35,721 nt of DNA from CAYUAI01 sp964442745. Its GTDB lineage: Bacteria > Pseudomonadota > Gammaproteobacteria > S012-40. The DNA lies in contig CAYUAI010000039.1 in assembly GCA_964442745.1 (NCBI GenBank), positions 1-35,721 of the forward strand, written 5' to 3'. Position numbers and translations under genes: made by a program. Below the pieces are notes generated by a model. It ran no database searches, was not told the DNA's origin, and saw only the letters and a program-made list of their open reading frames with translations. Shown piece by piece: positions 7,830-16,549 of the stretch (position 1 is the stretch's first letter; the number at the start of each line of letters is the position of its first letter).

Positions 7830-8561
7830 TCACAATTGAAAATTCTGACCTAAATAGACTTCTTTCACTAAGCTATCAGACAAAATTTCATCGGGTGTAC
7901 CATCGGCAATCATTTCGCCAGCATTGATGATATAAGCTCGCTCACAAATACCCAAGGTTTCTCGCACATTATGGTCGGTTATCAGAACGCCAATATCTTT
8001 ATCCTTTAACTGCCGAATAATTTTTTGTATATCCATGACAGAAAGTGGATCAACCCCCGCAAAAGGTTCATCTAACAAAATAAACTTGGGTTCAATGGCC
8101 AAAGCTCGAGCAATTTCTACCCGTCGGCGTTCACCGCCTGACAGGCTCATACCTAATGTCGCTCGGATGTGATCAACATGGAAATCATCTAAGAGTTGAT
8201 CAAGCTTGGCCATTTGCATGGACCGACTTAAATCACCGCGCATCTGTAACACGGCCATAATATTGTCTTCAACGCTTAACTTCCTGAATACCGACGCCTC
8301 CTGTGGTAAGTAACCAATCCCCATTTTCGCACGCGCATGCAAAGGATATGAGGTAATAACGGTCTCATTGAGCAGAATTTCGCCTTCATCACTCGCAATT
8401 AATCCAACAATCATGTAAAAACTGGTCGTTTTTCCTGCGCCATTAGGACCGAGCAAACCAACAATTTCTCCATTATTCACTTCAATAGATACATTTTTTA
8501 CTACTTTTCGCCGACGGTAAGACTTCGCCAAATTGTTCGCACGTAGTGTAGTATGTGACAT
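7830..8561 (-). CDS. lptB: LPS export ABC transporter ATPase LptB
   Basis: About 243 residues, the usual LptB length. Motifs seen: Walker A GPNGAGKTT, Q-loop GYLPQEASVF, ABC signature LSGGERRRVEIARAL, Walker B FILLDEPFAGVDP and the switch histidine in ITDHNVRE. Family knowledge: a LptB dimer on the cytoplasmic face powers extraction of lipopolysaccharide from the inner membrane by LptFG, handing it to LptC and LptA. The frame is open to a TTG at 8585, but the ATG at 8561 gives the expected MSHTTLRANNLAKSY start. It follows lptA by 137 bases on the same strand. lptF and lptG are not in the window. Confidence 0.96.
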   Translation of the reverse strand: MSHTTLRANNLAKSYRRRKVVKNVSIEVNNGEIVGLLGPNGAGKTTSFYMIVGLIASDEGEILLNETVITSYPLHARAKMGIGYLPQEASVFRKLSVEDNIMAVLQMRGDLSRSMQMAKLDQLLDDFHVDHIRATLGMSLSGGERRRVEIARALAIEPKFILLDEPFAGVDPLSVMDIQKIIRQLKDKDIGVLITDHNVRETLGICERAYIINAGEMIADGTPDEILSDSLVKEVYLGQNFQL

Positions 8562-8698
8562 AGGGTATGTGATTTCTTGTGGCAACAGTGAATCAAAATT
8601 TAATGTTTGCGTACACTCAATAGAAAATAGGCAAACAAATTATTTTTAGGGCATCCAAGCACGCATGGGATCATCCAAAGCTGTTTTTGCGTACGCAC

Positions 8699-9214
8699 TC
8701 ATTGGTTATCTTTTGTTTGTTCTATCAGACTCGGTTGGATAACCACATGCACCCGCCCCGACCCTTGCTTGGATTTCGATGCCCGCACCGTGTCCTTTTT
8801 CATATTGTATTCAATTCGATCGCCTTGAAATTTGCTCGCCGCTTGATAAAATTTTGCCCTATCACTTAAGATGAGCACGCCAGCTTGGGCATTATATTCC
8901 ACTCGCCAAGCCTCGGCATTAACATCCGCCGCCGCCCCATCTGGACGTTGTGCAAAATGCGCTGGCTGACCAATGGCAATAATTCGCTGTAATCGATGTT
9001 CTACGCTATAGACGACAATGCTCGAAGCATCGATACTGATAGAACCTTGCTTTAACTTAACATTACCATAATACGTACTAACGCCATTACGGTCGTCAAT
9101 ATCCACTTGATCCGCTTCAATAATAATAGGCTGTTCACTATCCGAGCGAAGCGCCCAGACATTAGCCCACCATAAACAGCCCACCATCATTAATGTTATT
9201 AACTTAAAATTCAT
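8699..9214 (-). CDS. lptA: Periplasmic LPS transport protein LptA
   Basis: A 171-residue protein. A signal peptide covers about residues 1-22 (LITLMMVGCLWWANVWA, cleavage probably after Ala). The OstA-like domain follows, starting with QPIIIEADQVDIDDRNGVSTYYGNV and continuing with repeated beta strands (ASSIVVYS, DRIEYNMKKDTV). Family knowledge: LptA units stack into the periplasmic bridge that carries LPS between LptC and LptD. It lies between lptC and lptB, its conserved place. The 87-base gap to lptC is longer than in many relatives, where the two genes overlap. Confidence 0.93.
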   Translation of the reverse strand: MNFKLITLMMVGCLWWANVWALRSDSEQPIIIEADQVDIDDRNGVSTYYGNVKLKQGSISIDASSIVVYSVEHRLQRIIAIGQPAHFAQRPDGAAADVNAEAWRVEYNAQAGVLILSDRAKFYQAASKFQGDRIEYNMKKDTVRASKSKQGSGRVHVVIQPSLIEQTKDNQ

Positions 9215-9301
9215 GCTGTGTTGAGCAACCTAAGTGGTTTACCATGGCCGAATCATTCGTATTTTGTTGTGGCTGAGTTAGGAAATGGCGTTTCAGAAAA
9301 A

Positions 9302-9886
9302 TCATGATGGATGATCGCTGGCAATGTACTGACCACGCACCTTCGACTTGAGCTTCAAACGCTGCTCGTTGACCAATACCTTCATCCCTACGGCTGTCAC
9401 TTGATGGCTTCCGCTGGTGATGGTCACCGGGTTATCGGTTTCCCCAATATTATTTTCTAAGCTGTAATTTAAAGCTTCTGTATATATTGCTAACGTATCT
9501 CGCAAACGATCATTGGCTGAACGAGCGACCACTACATTATCTTTTAACGTGATTTCTGTCTCATTATAAATACTGCCCTTATCCGCCGTTACCACCCACA
9601 TCCCGCCAGTGGTTGACTTAATGCGTAACCAAGGTTTTTCCAGTTCAGTAATCGCATTGGGAAAATGCGCCAACACATCCGCACTCAACCAACGTAACGG
9701 TACTCCTTGGCTATCCAGTTCGACAAGTTTAAAATGTCTCATGACATATTCGGGTTGAGGAGGCTGTTCGGTAGGTGTCGTAATCGTTAACACTTCGCGC
9801 TGATCAATCCACGCCAATAACCATACCGTCGCAACCAGACCAATGCCTAACCAAATCAACCAACACTTTTTCAAAAGTCGTGTCAT
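9302..9886 (-). CDS. lptC: LPS export protein LptC
   Basis: A 194-residue protein with a single N-terminal membrane anchor (WLIWLGIGLVATVWLLAWI, about residues 9-27) and a periplasmic beta-jellyroll domain. PEYVMRHFKLVELDSQG and SADVLAHFPNAITELEKPWL match the LptC core, and VTADKGSIYNETEITLKDNV is the typical repeated strand region. Family knowledge: LptC is a bitopic inner-membrane protein that passes LPS from LptB2FG to LptA. It lies 18 bases after kdsC and before lptA on the same strand, in the standard gene order. Confidence 0.92.
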   Translation of the reverse strand: MTRLLKKCWLIWLGIGLVATVWLLAWIDQREVLTITTPTEQPPQPEYVMRHFKLVELDSQGVPLRWLSADVLAHFPNAITELEKPWLRIKSTTGGMWVVTADKGSIYNETEITLKDNVVVARSANDRLRDTLAIYTEALNYSLENNIGETDNPVTITSGSHQVTAVGMKVLVNEQRLKLKSKVRGQYIASDHPS

Positions 9887-9904
9887 TGATTTCTGCTATA
9901 ATGA

Positions 9905-10429
9905 TTAAAAAAGATAATAGTCTTTAACTCGCTCCCAAGTATTTTGCGCTTTCATGATCAGCTCACACAGATCACGTGCCGCCCCAAGCCCACCATTATT
10001 CGGTGTTTGCCAATCGGCATATAATTTCACATCTTCATGGGCATCAGCCACCGCCACCGCTAAACCTACTCGCCGCATCACCGGCAAATCCACAATATCA
10101 TCCCCCAGATAGGCAATCGCATCAGCGGTTACTCCCGTTTCATCCATCAGGCTATCGAGCGCCGGTAACTTATTATGCTGTCCTTGATACACATGGCGAA
10201 TTCTCATTTCTGCCATACGATGCTTTACTGTCTCTGAGGTACGCCCAGTAATCACCGCGATATCAACACCCGATTGTTGCAGCAGGCGCATCCCTAATCC
10301 ATCTCGAGAATAAAATGCCTTTAATTCAGTCCCCTGATCGGTCACATATAAACGACCATCGGTAAGTACACCATCAACATCAAATATGACCATCCGGATT
10401 TTTTCGGCTTTTTCTAAAATAAGCTGCAT
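9905..10429 (-). CDS. kdsC: 3-deoxy-D-manno-octulosonate 8-phosphate phosphatase
   Basis: A 174-residue HAD-family phosphatase of the cap-less KdsC type. VIFDVDGVLTDG supplies the nucleophile Asp and second Asp, VITGRTS the second motif, and AYLGDDIVDLPVM the metal-binding acidic motif. FYSRDGLGM near residue 40 is characteristic. Family knowledge: it removes phosphate from Kdo-8-phosphate, giving Kdo for the LPS inner core. The usual neighbour kdsD is missing; ubiA lies upstream instead, with a 12-base gap, so the two may share a transcript. Confidence 0.95.
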   Translation of the reverse strand: MQLILEKAEKIRMVIFDVDGVLTDGRLYVTDQGTELKAFYSRDGLGMRLLQQSGVDIAVITGRTSETVKHRMAEMRIRHVYQGQHNKLPALDSLMDETGVTADAIAYLGDDIVDLPVMRRVGLAVAVADAHEDVKLYADWQTPNNGGLGAARDLCELIMKAQNTWERVKDYYLF

Positions 10430-10441
10430 CGTTATTAACGA

Positions 10442-11302
10442 TCACAAAGCATAATGCAAAACGATACCAATAAAAATCGCCATGCCTAACCAATTGTTAT
10501 TTAAGAACGCAGAAAAATATAATTGTTCATCGCGTTCGCTAATGAGTATTTGTTGATAAATAGACAAACCAACCGCCACCAGCCATGCCATATAAAATGG
10601 CCAGGTCATGGCTAATTGACTCGCAATGGCAAGCCAACCTAATAACATGATAAACTGTAAAATACCGATAATCACTCGGTCAGACTCGCCAAACAATATG
10701 GCGGTTGATTTCACACCAATTTTAATATCGTCTTCACGGTCAATCATGGCATACATCGAATCATAAACGGTTGTCCAAACAACAGTCACCACAAACATTA
10801 ACCAGGCGACCGTGGGTATTGCTTGAGTTTGTGCGGCAAACGCCATCGGTATCGCCCAACCAAATGCGGCCCCTAAATGAACCTGAGGCAAATAAGTGTA
10901 GCGCTTCATGAACGGGTAAGTCGCCGCCAAAATCACCGCGACAAACGACAGCACAACCGTGAACTGATTCATAAACAGCACTAAAAAGAACGCACTTAAC
11001 GCAAGCATCACACTGAGTATCAACGCTTCTTTGGCAGACACTTGACGCTGCGCTAGGGGTCGATTTCTGGTGCGCTTCACATGGGGATCGATATCACGAT
11101 CCGCGAAATCATTGATCACACAGCCGGCAGAGCGCATTAAAAAAACCCCAGCAACAAACACCCATAAAACCAACGGATCAGGCATCCCTTCTGCCGCAAT
11201 CCACAGCGCTCCTAAAGTTGGCCAAAGCAATAATAACGTGCCGATGGGCTTATTGATGCGCATTAATAAAACATATTGTTGCAATCGATGAGTGACCGCC
11301 AT
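10442..11302 (-). CDS. ubiA: 4-hydroxybenzoate octaprenyltransferase
   Basis: About 286 residues with eight to nine hydrophobic segments. The first aspartate motif is NDFADRDIDPHVKRTRNRPLA (Asp-x3-Asp, residues about 65-85) and the second is YDSMYAMIDREDD. The N-terminal MRINKPIGTLLLLWPTLGALW is diagnostic of UbiA. Family knowledge: this inner-membrane enzyme attaches a polyprenyl tail to 4-hydroxybenzoate in ubiquinone synthesis. The frame opens with TTG at 11305, but the ATG at 11302 directly after is the better start. It follows ubiC by 14 bases, so product and substrate steps are co-encoded. Confidence 0.96.
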   Translation of the reverse strand: MAVTHRLQQYVLLMRINKPIGTLLLLWPTLGALWIAAEGMPDPLVLWVFVAGVFLMRSAGCVINDFADRDIDPHVKRTRNRPLAQRQVSAKEALILSVMLALSAFFLVLFMNQFTVVLSFVAVILAATYPFMKRYTYLPQVHLGAAFGWAIPMAFAAQTQAIPTVAWLMFVVTVVWTTVYDSMYAMIDREDDIKIGVKSTAILFGESDRVIIGILQFIMLLGWLAIASQLAMTWPFYMAWLVAVGLSIYQQILISERDEQLYFSAFLNNNWLGMAIFIGIVLHYAL

Positions 11303-11316
11303 CAATTAAAATTCTC

Positions 11317-11886
11317 CTATTTTTTATAACAAATGGCGTCAGGCAAAAACACCTCATTGACTAACAGAGGTTTATCCTTGATAAAAAATATCGATCGACG
11401 CCCCCAAATCGATTGATCAATATCAGCACAAGCTTGACGGGCTGACTCATAGATGGCGTGTCCTGGTGTTAATTTCGCCACCTGCAATTGCCCGCGAATG
11501 ATCCCAGGCCTCTCGAATAATACCTTACCTAGCGATTGATTACCTAACCGAGTCAATCCTTTCACCCTACCAACCAAGGTGTTCCGAGGAATCACAGTGC
11601 GTGCAAAAACCCAGGGGATATCATCACACACTAAGGATACCTGTCTGACAAAGCCATATTCTCCACGCGGCATGCCCAACACTAAACCCTCATCATAAAA
11701 TGGTTTTTGCCAGCATTGGGTCAACACTTGAACCGCGAAAGTTGAAACACACTGATCGATTAATCGATCAGTTAATGAGCCAGTATCCCATAACCAATGC
11801 TGTAATTTTTCGGGAAAGCACTGCTTATAAAATCCATAGGCCGCCCGCCAAACTGGCTTATTGCCAAAATACTTCGTTTGCCTCAT
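11317..11886 (-). CDS. ubiC: Chorismate lyase
   Basis: A 189-residue protein matching chorismate pyruvate-lyase. LWDTGSLTDRLI near residue 33, REYGFVRQVSL-like PRGEYGFVRQVSLVCDD and VPWVFARTV-like IPWVFARTVIPRNTL in the middle, then GNQSLGKVLFE and the C-terminal WGRRSIFFIKDKPLLVNEVFLP are typical of the family. Family knowledge: UbiC converts chorismate to 4-hydroxybenzoate and pyruvate in the cytoplasm, the first committed ubiquinone step. Its product is the substrate of the adjacent UbiA. It lies 26 bases downstream of recG. Confidence 0.93.
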   Translation of the reverse strand: MRQTKYFGNKPVWRAAYGFYKQCFPEKLQHWLWDTGSLTDRLIDQCVSTFAVQVLTQCWQKPFYDEGLVLGMPRGEYGFVRQVSLVCDDIPWVFARTVIPRNTLVGRVKGLTRLGNQSLGKVLFERPGIIRGQLQVAKLTPGHAIYESARQACADIDQSIWGRRSIFFIKDKPLLVNEVFLPDAICYKK

Positions 11887-11912
11887 ATAATGCTTTATAA
11901 ATTTTTAATCAA

Positions 11913-14003
11913 CTATACATCACTGTATTGAACGCTGCCGCCTAGCCATCTCTCGATTAATGGCGTCACATGCTCTGGATAGTGATCCACTAGCAAATTC
12001 CCCACCTGCTCGATCTTGGGTATTAATTCACCATCACGTACTAGATCAGCCACCTTGAATTGCAAAACACCTGCTTGCCGGGTCCCTAAGAATTCGCCAG
12101 GACCCCGCAGTTCTAAATCTTTTTGTGCGATTTTAAAGCCGTCATTGGTTTCACGCATAATCGATAATCGAAACCGACCATGCTCAGACAACGGACTCCG
12201 GTAAAGTAACACGCAACTGCTTTTAAGCGGCCCTCGGCCCACCCGTCCCCGGAGTTGATGCAGCTGCGCCAACCCCAGACGTTCCGCATTCTCAATGATC
12301 ATCAAACTGGCATTCGGTACATCAACACCGACTTCGATGACCGTCGTCGCCACCAATAAATCAATCTCTCCGGCGTTAAACTGAGACATGACCTGCACTT
12401 TCTCTTCCCCCTTTAACCGACCATGCACTAACCCGGTTTGTATACCCGGTAGTTTTGCTGTTAAATAGGCCAATGTTTTTTCGGCGGCTTCGCAATTTAA
12501 CACTTCTGACTCATCAATCAACGGGCAAACCCAATACACCTGCCGTTTATTTGCGCAGGCCAATTTGACACGCTCAACGACTTCTCCGCGACGATGCTCA
12601 GGCACCACCGCCGTATCGATCAATTGCCGACCTTTTGGTAACTCATCAATCACCGAAACATCCAGGTCCGCATAGGCGGTCATCGCTAGAGTACGTGGAA
12701 TCGGCGTCGCGGTCATAATCAGCTGGTGAGGAAAAATGTCACCATAACGCCCTTTTTCCCGCAACGCTAGTCGTTGATGAACCCCAAAACGATGTTGTTC
12801 ATCCACCACAATCAAACTCAATTTGGCAAATACAACCTCTCTTTGGAATAGCGCATGCGTCCCCACCACCACTTGCGCCTCCCCCAGCTTAATGGCTTCG
12901 ATCACTTGTTCACGTGCTTTTCCTTTTAGCTTGCCAGATAACCATTTCACTTCGATACCCAGCGGTGCAAACCACTCAGAAAAATTTCTATAATGTTGTT
13001 CTGCCAATAGCTCTGTCGGCGCCATCACCGCCGCTTGTGCCCGACATTCAATGGCATACAAAACCGCCACCGCCGCCACCACGGTTTTACCACACCCCAC
13101 ATCGCCTTGCAGCAAACGCATCATCGGATAAGGCTTTTGCACATCCGCCAAAACCTCTTCATTAACCCGCTGTTGCGCCAATGTCAACTGAAAAGGCAAT
13201 TGATCCATAAAGCACTGACTAAATTGACCTGGGCAAAGTAAAGGTAACGACGCCAGCTGATGTAGTTCTCGACGAATCTGCCGCAAACTCAAATGATGGG
13301 CCAATAACTCTTCAATCACCAAACGCTGTTGGGCAGCATGTTTTCCGGCTAATAAATCGGCAACACAAACGGAAGGGGGAGGACGATGCAAAATAGTCAC
13401 GGCTTCCGCTAATGAAGGAAACTTATCACCATGAAATACCTGCTCAAGCAACAATGAAGGCAACCAGTCAGGCAACACCTGATGGTTTTCTTTGAGCAAT
13501 GCCAATGCTTGTTCGGTTAATCCACGTAAAGTCTTTTGGTGTATCCCATCAGTGGTTGGATAAATGGGGGTTAATGTCTCCTCAAGCGCATGGCTCTTGC
13601 CGGGTTCTATCACGTGATATTCAGGATGTGCCATCTCCAAACTGCCCGCCACCCACCGTACCTCACCAAAACAATGTAAGCAGGTACCCTTCATTAATTT
13701 ATTTTGCTGAGCCGTACTAAAATGAAAAAACCTTAAGCTAATCGACCCACTGCCATCCCCAAGTTGCACCAGCAACGACAAACGTCGGGAACCCGTTTTA
13801 AGCCGCACAGACCCGATTTCTCCCTCAATCACCGCATAGTCACCGGCATGTAAATGAGCAATAGGCACCCGACGAGTGCGATCTTGGTAACGGGAGGGCA
13901 GATGGAACAACAAGTCCTGGGCTGACTGAATATTTAGTCGACTTAATTTAACAAGACTTTGCGGACCCACCCCACGCAATTGCTCAACAGAAATAGATTC
14001 CAT
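11913..14003 (-). CDS. recG: ATP-dependent DNA helicase RecG
   Basis: A full-length 696-residue RecG. An N-terminal wedge/OB domain (about 1-230) starts with the helix-hairpin-like VEQLRGVGPQSLVKL. The helicase core shows Walker A GDVGCGKT (300-307), the DEQH box (401-404) with HRFGVHQR, ATPIPRTLAMT, and motifs V-VI as VATTVIEVGVDVPNA and QLRGRVGRG. A C-terminal ELRGPGEFLGTRQAG follows, typical of RecG. Family knowledge: RecG remodels stalled forks and branched DNA intermediates. It is the first gene of the long minus-strand run, and its upstream region is shared with a divergent small gene. Confidence 0.97.
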   Translation of the reverse strand: MESISVEQLRGVGPQSLVKLSRLNIQSAQDLLFHLPSRYQDRTRRVPIAHLHAGDYAVIEGEIGSVRLKTGSRRLSLLVQLGDGSGSISLRFFHFSTAQQNKLMKGTCLHCFGEVRWVAGSLEMAHPEYHVIEPGKSHALEETLTPIYPTTDGIHQKTLRGLTEQALALLKENHQVLPDWLPSLLLEQVFHGDKFPSLAEAVTILHRPPPSVCVADLLAGKHAAQQRLVIEELLAHHLSLRQIRRELHQLASLPLLCPGQFSQCFMDQLPFQLTLAQQRVNEEVLADVQKPYPMMRLLQGDVGCGKTVVAAVAVLYAIECRAQAAVMAPTELLAEQHYRNFSEWFAPLGIEVKWLSGKLKGKAREQVIEAIKLGEAQVVVGTHALFQREVVFAKLSLIVVDEQHRFGVHQRLALREKGRYGDIFPHQLIMTATPIPRTLAMTAYADLDVSVIDELPKGRQLIDTAVVPEHRRGEVVERVKLACANKRQVYWVCPLIDESEVLNCEAAEKTLAYLTAKLPGIQTGLVHGRLKGEEKVQVMSQFNAGEIDLLVATTVIEVGVDVPNASLMIIENAERLGLAQLHQLRGRVGRGPLKSSCVLLYRSPLSEHGRFRLSIMRETNDGFKIAQKDLELRGPGEFLGTRQAGVLQFKVADLVRDGELIPKIEQVGNLLVDHYPEHVTPLIERWLGGSVQYSDV

Positions 14004-14160
14004 AACTTAGTGACCCAAAAATCCTAACATGACTTCCCCGCCATTTTAACCAACACCACATAATGTCATTAGCAATCAATTTGTTAATTTTATGCTTATA
14101 TTATATAAGTATCTGTTAACTTAGCAAAGTTACGTTTATGAACTGACAAATTTCTGATAA

Positions 14161-14189
14161 CTGACATTTGTGTGCCATGCTGATAGAAT
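14161..14189 (+). promoter_or_regulatory. Sigma-70-like promoter for the small gene at 14248
   Basis: CTGACA (14161-14166) and TAGAAT (14184-14189) are separated by exactly 17 bases, each differing from the consensus by one or two bases. Transcription should start near 14196 and give a leader of about 50 nt. Confidence 0.6.
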
Positions 14190-14247
14190 CGGATTGTGGA
14201 GGAGATTTTTAGTGTCTTAAAGGGACTATAAAATTGAGGTAATAAAA

Positions 14248-14484
14248 ATGCATAAATTACAAAAGCCCATACCTAATTCATGGTATACCAACCTAACGGG
14301 CCAACTATTCAAAGTTAAACTGCTCGCATTCAATCGAAATGGTTTGACAAGCATCGCCATCGAATATCTTGAAGGCACCCATCAAATCATTAGCCGCCAA
14401 GAATGGGCTTGTTTGAAACTAATCAAGCATACCATTGAAAAAAATGATTCAAAAAATACATCAAAAGAAGCAACAACAAGCTAA
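14248..14484 (+). CDS. Small hypothetical protein, 78 residues
   Basis: I do not recognise a named family. The protein has no signal peptide or membrane segment. The first part reads IPNSWYTNLTGQLFKVKLLAF and then IEYLEGTHQIISRQEWACLKL, which looks like a small beta-rich fold with an alternating pattern; the end is a polar Lys/Ser/Thr tail. Expression is well supported: a good promoter at 14161-14189 and a strong ribosome site (GAGGT, 8 bases before the ATG). It is monocistronic, divergent from recG, and followed by 283 gene-free bases. The combination suggests a real, regularly expressed gene of unknown role. Confidence 0.75.
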   Translation: MHKLQKPIPNSWYTNLTGQLFKVKLLAFNRNGLTSIAIEYLEGTHQIISRQEWACLKLIKHTIEKNDSKNTSKEATTS

Positions 14485-14706
14485 AAATTAATCAGCTGAT
14501 GCCCGGTGCGTTTAACGTTTGTCCATTTCTTTCACAACAACGCACCAACATACCCGCCTTGAATCCTAAGAGTTGACCCAAAAATCAATTCTTGGGAATT
14601 CTAACGGCCGGGCTGAATAAAAAAACAAATTCAACCCTCATCCCAATGATATTTCCCTACTCTTTCGAGAGAATTAGTACTATTTAACACCATTTATCGG
14701 CATTCT

Positions 14707-14735
14707 TTGACTTCAGAAAATAGACTCCCTAGACT
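14707..14735 (+). promoter_or_regulatory. Sigma-70-like promoter upstream of the hydrolase gene
   Basis: TTGACT (14707-14712) and TAGACT (14730-14735) are separated by 17 bases, close to consensus in both boxes. The start would be near 14742, about 26 bases before the ATG at 14768. The rest of the 14485-14767 gap shows nothing I can name. Confidence 0.6.
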
Positions 14736-14767
14736 TAGTCGTCATTCTTAAGGCAAGTGCGAAATAA

Positions 14768-15493
14768 ATGTCATCTAAAATTCACTCACTGATTAATGAA
14801 AACTCATCCATTTTTACTCGCCATCCGCTGCTGCTTAAAGGACCGGCCGGGTTAATTGAAGCCACTCAGTCGACCACAACAACCCCCGCCTTTCCCTACC
14901 ATATTGCGATCATTTGCCATCCACATCCGCTCTATGGCGGCACCATGGATAATAAGGTGGTATATACCATCGCACGCACCTTGCATGAATTAGGAATGCC
15001 AACCATTCGGTTTAACTTTAGAGGTGTTGGCCGCAGTAAAGGGCAATACGACAATGGCATTGGTGAAGCACAAGACTTAACCGCCGTCATCCAGCAAGCG
15101 CAACAACGCTACCCCGGTTACCAGTTATTTTTAGCCGGTTTTTCATTCGGTGCTTACATTGCTTTAAAGATAGCAGGCACGGTCCAGCCAAACCAGCTCA
15201 TCACCGTCGCCCCACCTGTTAACTTATTTGATTTTTCTCAAATTCAACCACCTAACTGCCCATGGTTATTAATTCAAGGTAATCAGGATGAAGTCGTTCC
15301 TCAGCTACACGTCGCTGACTGGGCTAACCGGTTAATTAATTCACCTGACATGCAAATTCTCGATGGTGTCGGCCATTTCTTTCATGGTCACTTAAATGCA
15401 CTTAAAACTACCCTACAAAACAAGCTTGCCAACGCCATATATAATAACGAACCGCTAAACTCACCGCCATTACCTCAACCTGCCGTGCGATAG
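14768..15493 (+). CDS. Alpha/beta hydrolase of the COG2945 type
   Basis: A 241-residue soluble alpha/beta hydrolase. ICHPHPLYGGTMDNKVV near residues 49-65 is the hallmark of this group. The nucleophile elbow is GFSFG with Ser126, the acid is probably Asp174 (GNQDEVVP), and the catalytic histidine His203 (GVGHFFHG). FNFRGVGRSKG forms the oxyanion loop region. Family knowledge: the group contains esterase-like enzymes with poorly known substrates. There is no signal peptide, so it is cytoplasmic. It shares a strand with the Rieske gene 24 bases downstream, suggesting one transcript. The true substrate cannot be read from the sequence. Confidence 0.85.
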   Translation: MSSKIHSLINENSSIFTRHPLLLKGPAGLIEATQSTTTTPAFPYHIAIICHPHPLYGGTMDNKVVYTIARTLHELGMPTIRFNFRGVGRSKGQYDNGIGEAQDLTAVIQQAQQRYPGYQLFLAGFSFGAYIALKIAGTVQPNQLITVAPPVNLFDFSQIQPPNCPWLLIQGNQDEVVPQLHVADWANRLINSPDMQILDGVGHFFHGHLNALKTTLQNKLANAIYNNEPLNSPPLPQPAVR

Positions 15494-15517
15494 TCCGTAC
15501 GCCAGCCAAAAAACACC

Positions 15518-15862
15518 ATGGCAAAGCAAACCATCCAACTCTGTGCCGTCAGTGAATTTCCTGAAACGGGTGTCAAAGGATTTACTCTGTCAAACAACGA
15601 TACTCAACAAGACATTTTTGTCATCCGCCGAAACGATCAATGGCATGCTTATCAAAACTGCTGCCCACATCTTGGCTTATCCCTCAACTGGCAAGCCGAT
15701 CAATTTCTCGACAGCGAGAATGCTTATATCCAATGTGCAGTACATGGCGCACGCTTCCAAATTAAAGATGGCTTATGTGTTTGGGGACCTTGTGTTAATC
15801 AATCGTTATCCCCCGTCCTAGTCCGCTTGCAAGATGGCAATGTCGTTTTAGATACCAACTAA
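15518..15862 (+). CDS. Rieske [2Fe-2S] protein
   Basis: A 114-residue single-domain Rieske protein. The cluster ligands are Cys49-x-His51 (CCPHLGLSLNW) and Cys73-x2-His76 (CAVHGARF), followed by DGLCVWGPC. The 21-residue spacing between the two pairs is slightly longer than in many Rieske ferredoxins (16-20). Family knowledge: small proteins of this type carry electrons to oxygenases or act as stand-alone redox carriers. No oxygenase partner is adjacent; the nearest oxygenases are hpd and hmgA, which do not need such a ferredoxin. It is probably cotranscribed with the preceding hydrolase. Its partner is unknown. Confidence 0.85.
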   Translation: MAKQTIQLCAVSEFPETGVKGFTLSNNDTQQDIFVIRRNDQWHAYQNCCPHLGLSLNWQADQFLDSENAYIQCAVHGARFQIKDGLCVWGPCVNQSLSPVLVRLQDGNVVLDTN

Positions 15863-15866
15863 CCCC

Positions 15867-15886
15867 AAACCTGTTTAAACGGGTTT
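15867..15886. terminator. Hairpin between convergent Rieske and HIT genes
   Basis: AAACCTGT and ACGGGTTT pair (with one T-G wobble) around TTAA, and T-rich sequence lies on both sides. It sits between two stop codons that face each other 24 bases apart, so it may end transcription in both directions. Confidence 0.45.
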
Positions 15887-16227
15887 TATCCCGGCGGCCA
15901 AGACAAAGGGCGTCCCGCCAGAAAATGCATATGAACATGAAATACCGTCTGGCCGGCATCCGCATTACAATTGGTAACAATGCGATAACCTTGTTCGTCA
16001 ACCTGCAATTGCTTGGCAATTTTCACCGCCGCTAATGAAAGATGGCCAATTAAAGGCGCATCACTCTCTGTAAAATCATTGAGTGTCGCTACGTGCGTTC
16101 GCGGAATAATCAAAATATGATGTGGCGCGTGTGGATTCATATCGCGAAATGCCAGCACATGATCATCCTGGTAAACAATATCACTGGCTAAACTGCCGTT
16201 GGCGATCTTACAGAAAATACAGTCCAT
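15886..16227 (-). CDS. hinT: HIT-family (HinT-like) nucleotide hydrolase
   Basis: About 113 residues. The histidine triad is HVHMHFLAGR close to the C-terminus (His-x-His-x-His), and DCIFCKIANG at the N-terminus is typical of the HinT/PKCI branch, as is NPHAPHHILIIPR. Family knowledge: HinT hydrolyses purine nucleoside phosphoramidates, and its cellular role is diffuse. The frame is also open from an ATG at 16239, but the ATG at 16227 has GAGG six bases before it and matches the family start (MDCIFCK). It is convergent with the Rieske gene. The protein ends soon after the triad, as expected. Confidence 0.9.
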   Translation of the reverse strand: MDCIFCKIANGSLASDIVYQDDHVLAFRDMNPHAPHHILIIPRTHVATLNDFTESDAPLIGHLSLAAVKIAKQLQVDEQGYRIVTNCNADAGQTVFHVHMHFLAGRPLSWPPG

Positions 16228-16239
16228 GGTTTGCCTCAT

Positions 16240-16549
16240 TTTTTACGATAGACACCAAATCGTCGATGCTACTATGATTTTCTCAACATTGGTAGCAATC
16301 ATGCCATCATCTTGCGCCAGGAAAATTTTTCGATTCATGGCACACCACTCGGGTAACCCTCTAATTTTTAGAACATCTCCGCTTGGATAACCGCTGACCA
16401 GGAATTTATAGGATCGCCTGCTGTCGAAAGTATAAACAACTCACCATCTATAAGTTTGTCACCCATCTAAGCTCCCAGCAAACAAGTTTTCTATAATTAG
16501 CCTTATATTAAGAGAAGTGACAAAAAGCTGACCTCGCGAGGAGAGTTTA
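16240..16549. other. Gap upstream of the hpd cluster
   Basis: No complete gene is seen. On the minus strand 16243-16440 is an open 65-codon stretch with a protein-like ending (MNRKIFLAQDDG, VEKIIVAS) but no good upstream start, and 16368-16466 is an overlapping 32-residue frame (MGDKLIDGELFIL). Together they may be remains of a frameshifted small gene. The right end should hold the hpd promoter: TATAAT at about 16491 is a fair -10 box, but no good -35 box is seen, which would suit an activator-dependent promoter. GAGGAG lies before the hpd ATG. Confidence 0.4.

Noticed and set aside
16199..16390. A 63-codon plus-strand frame over the start of the HIT gene
   Set aside because: It overlaps a well-supported HIT protein on the other strand and has no motif or ribosome site.
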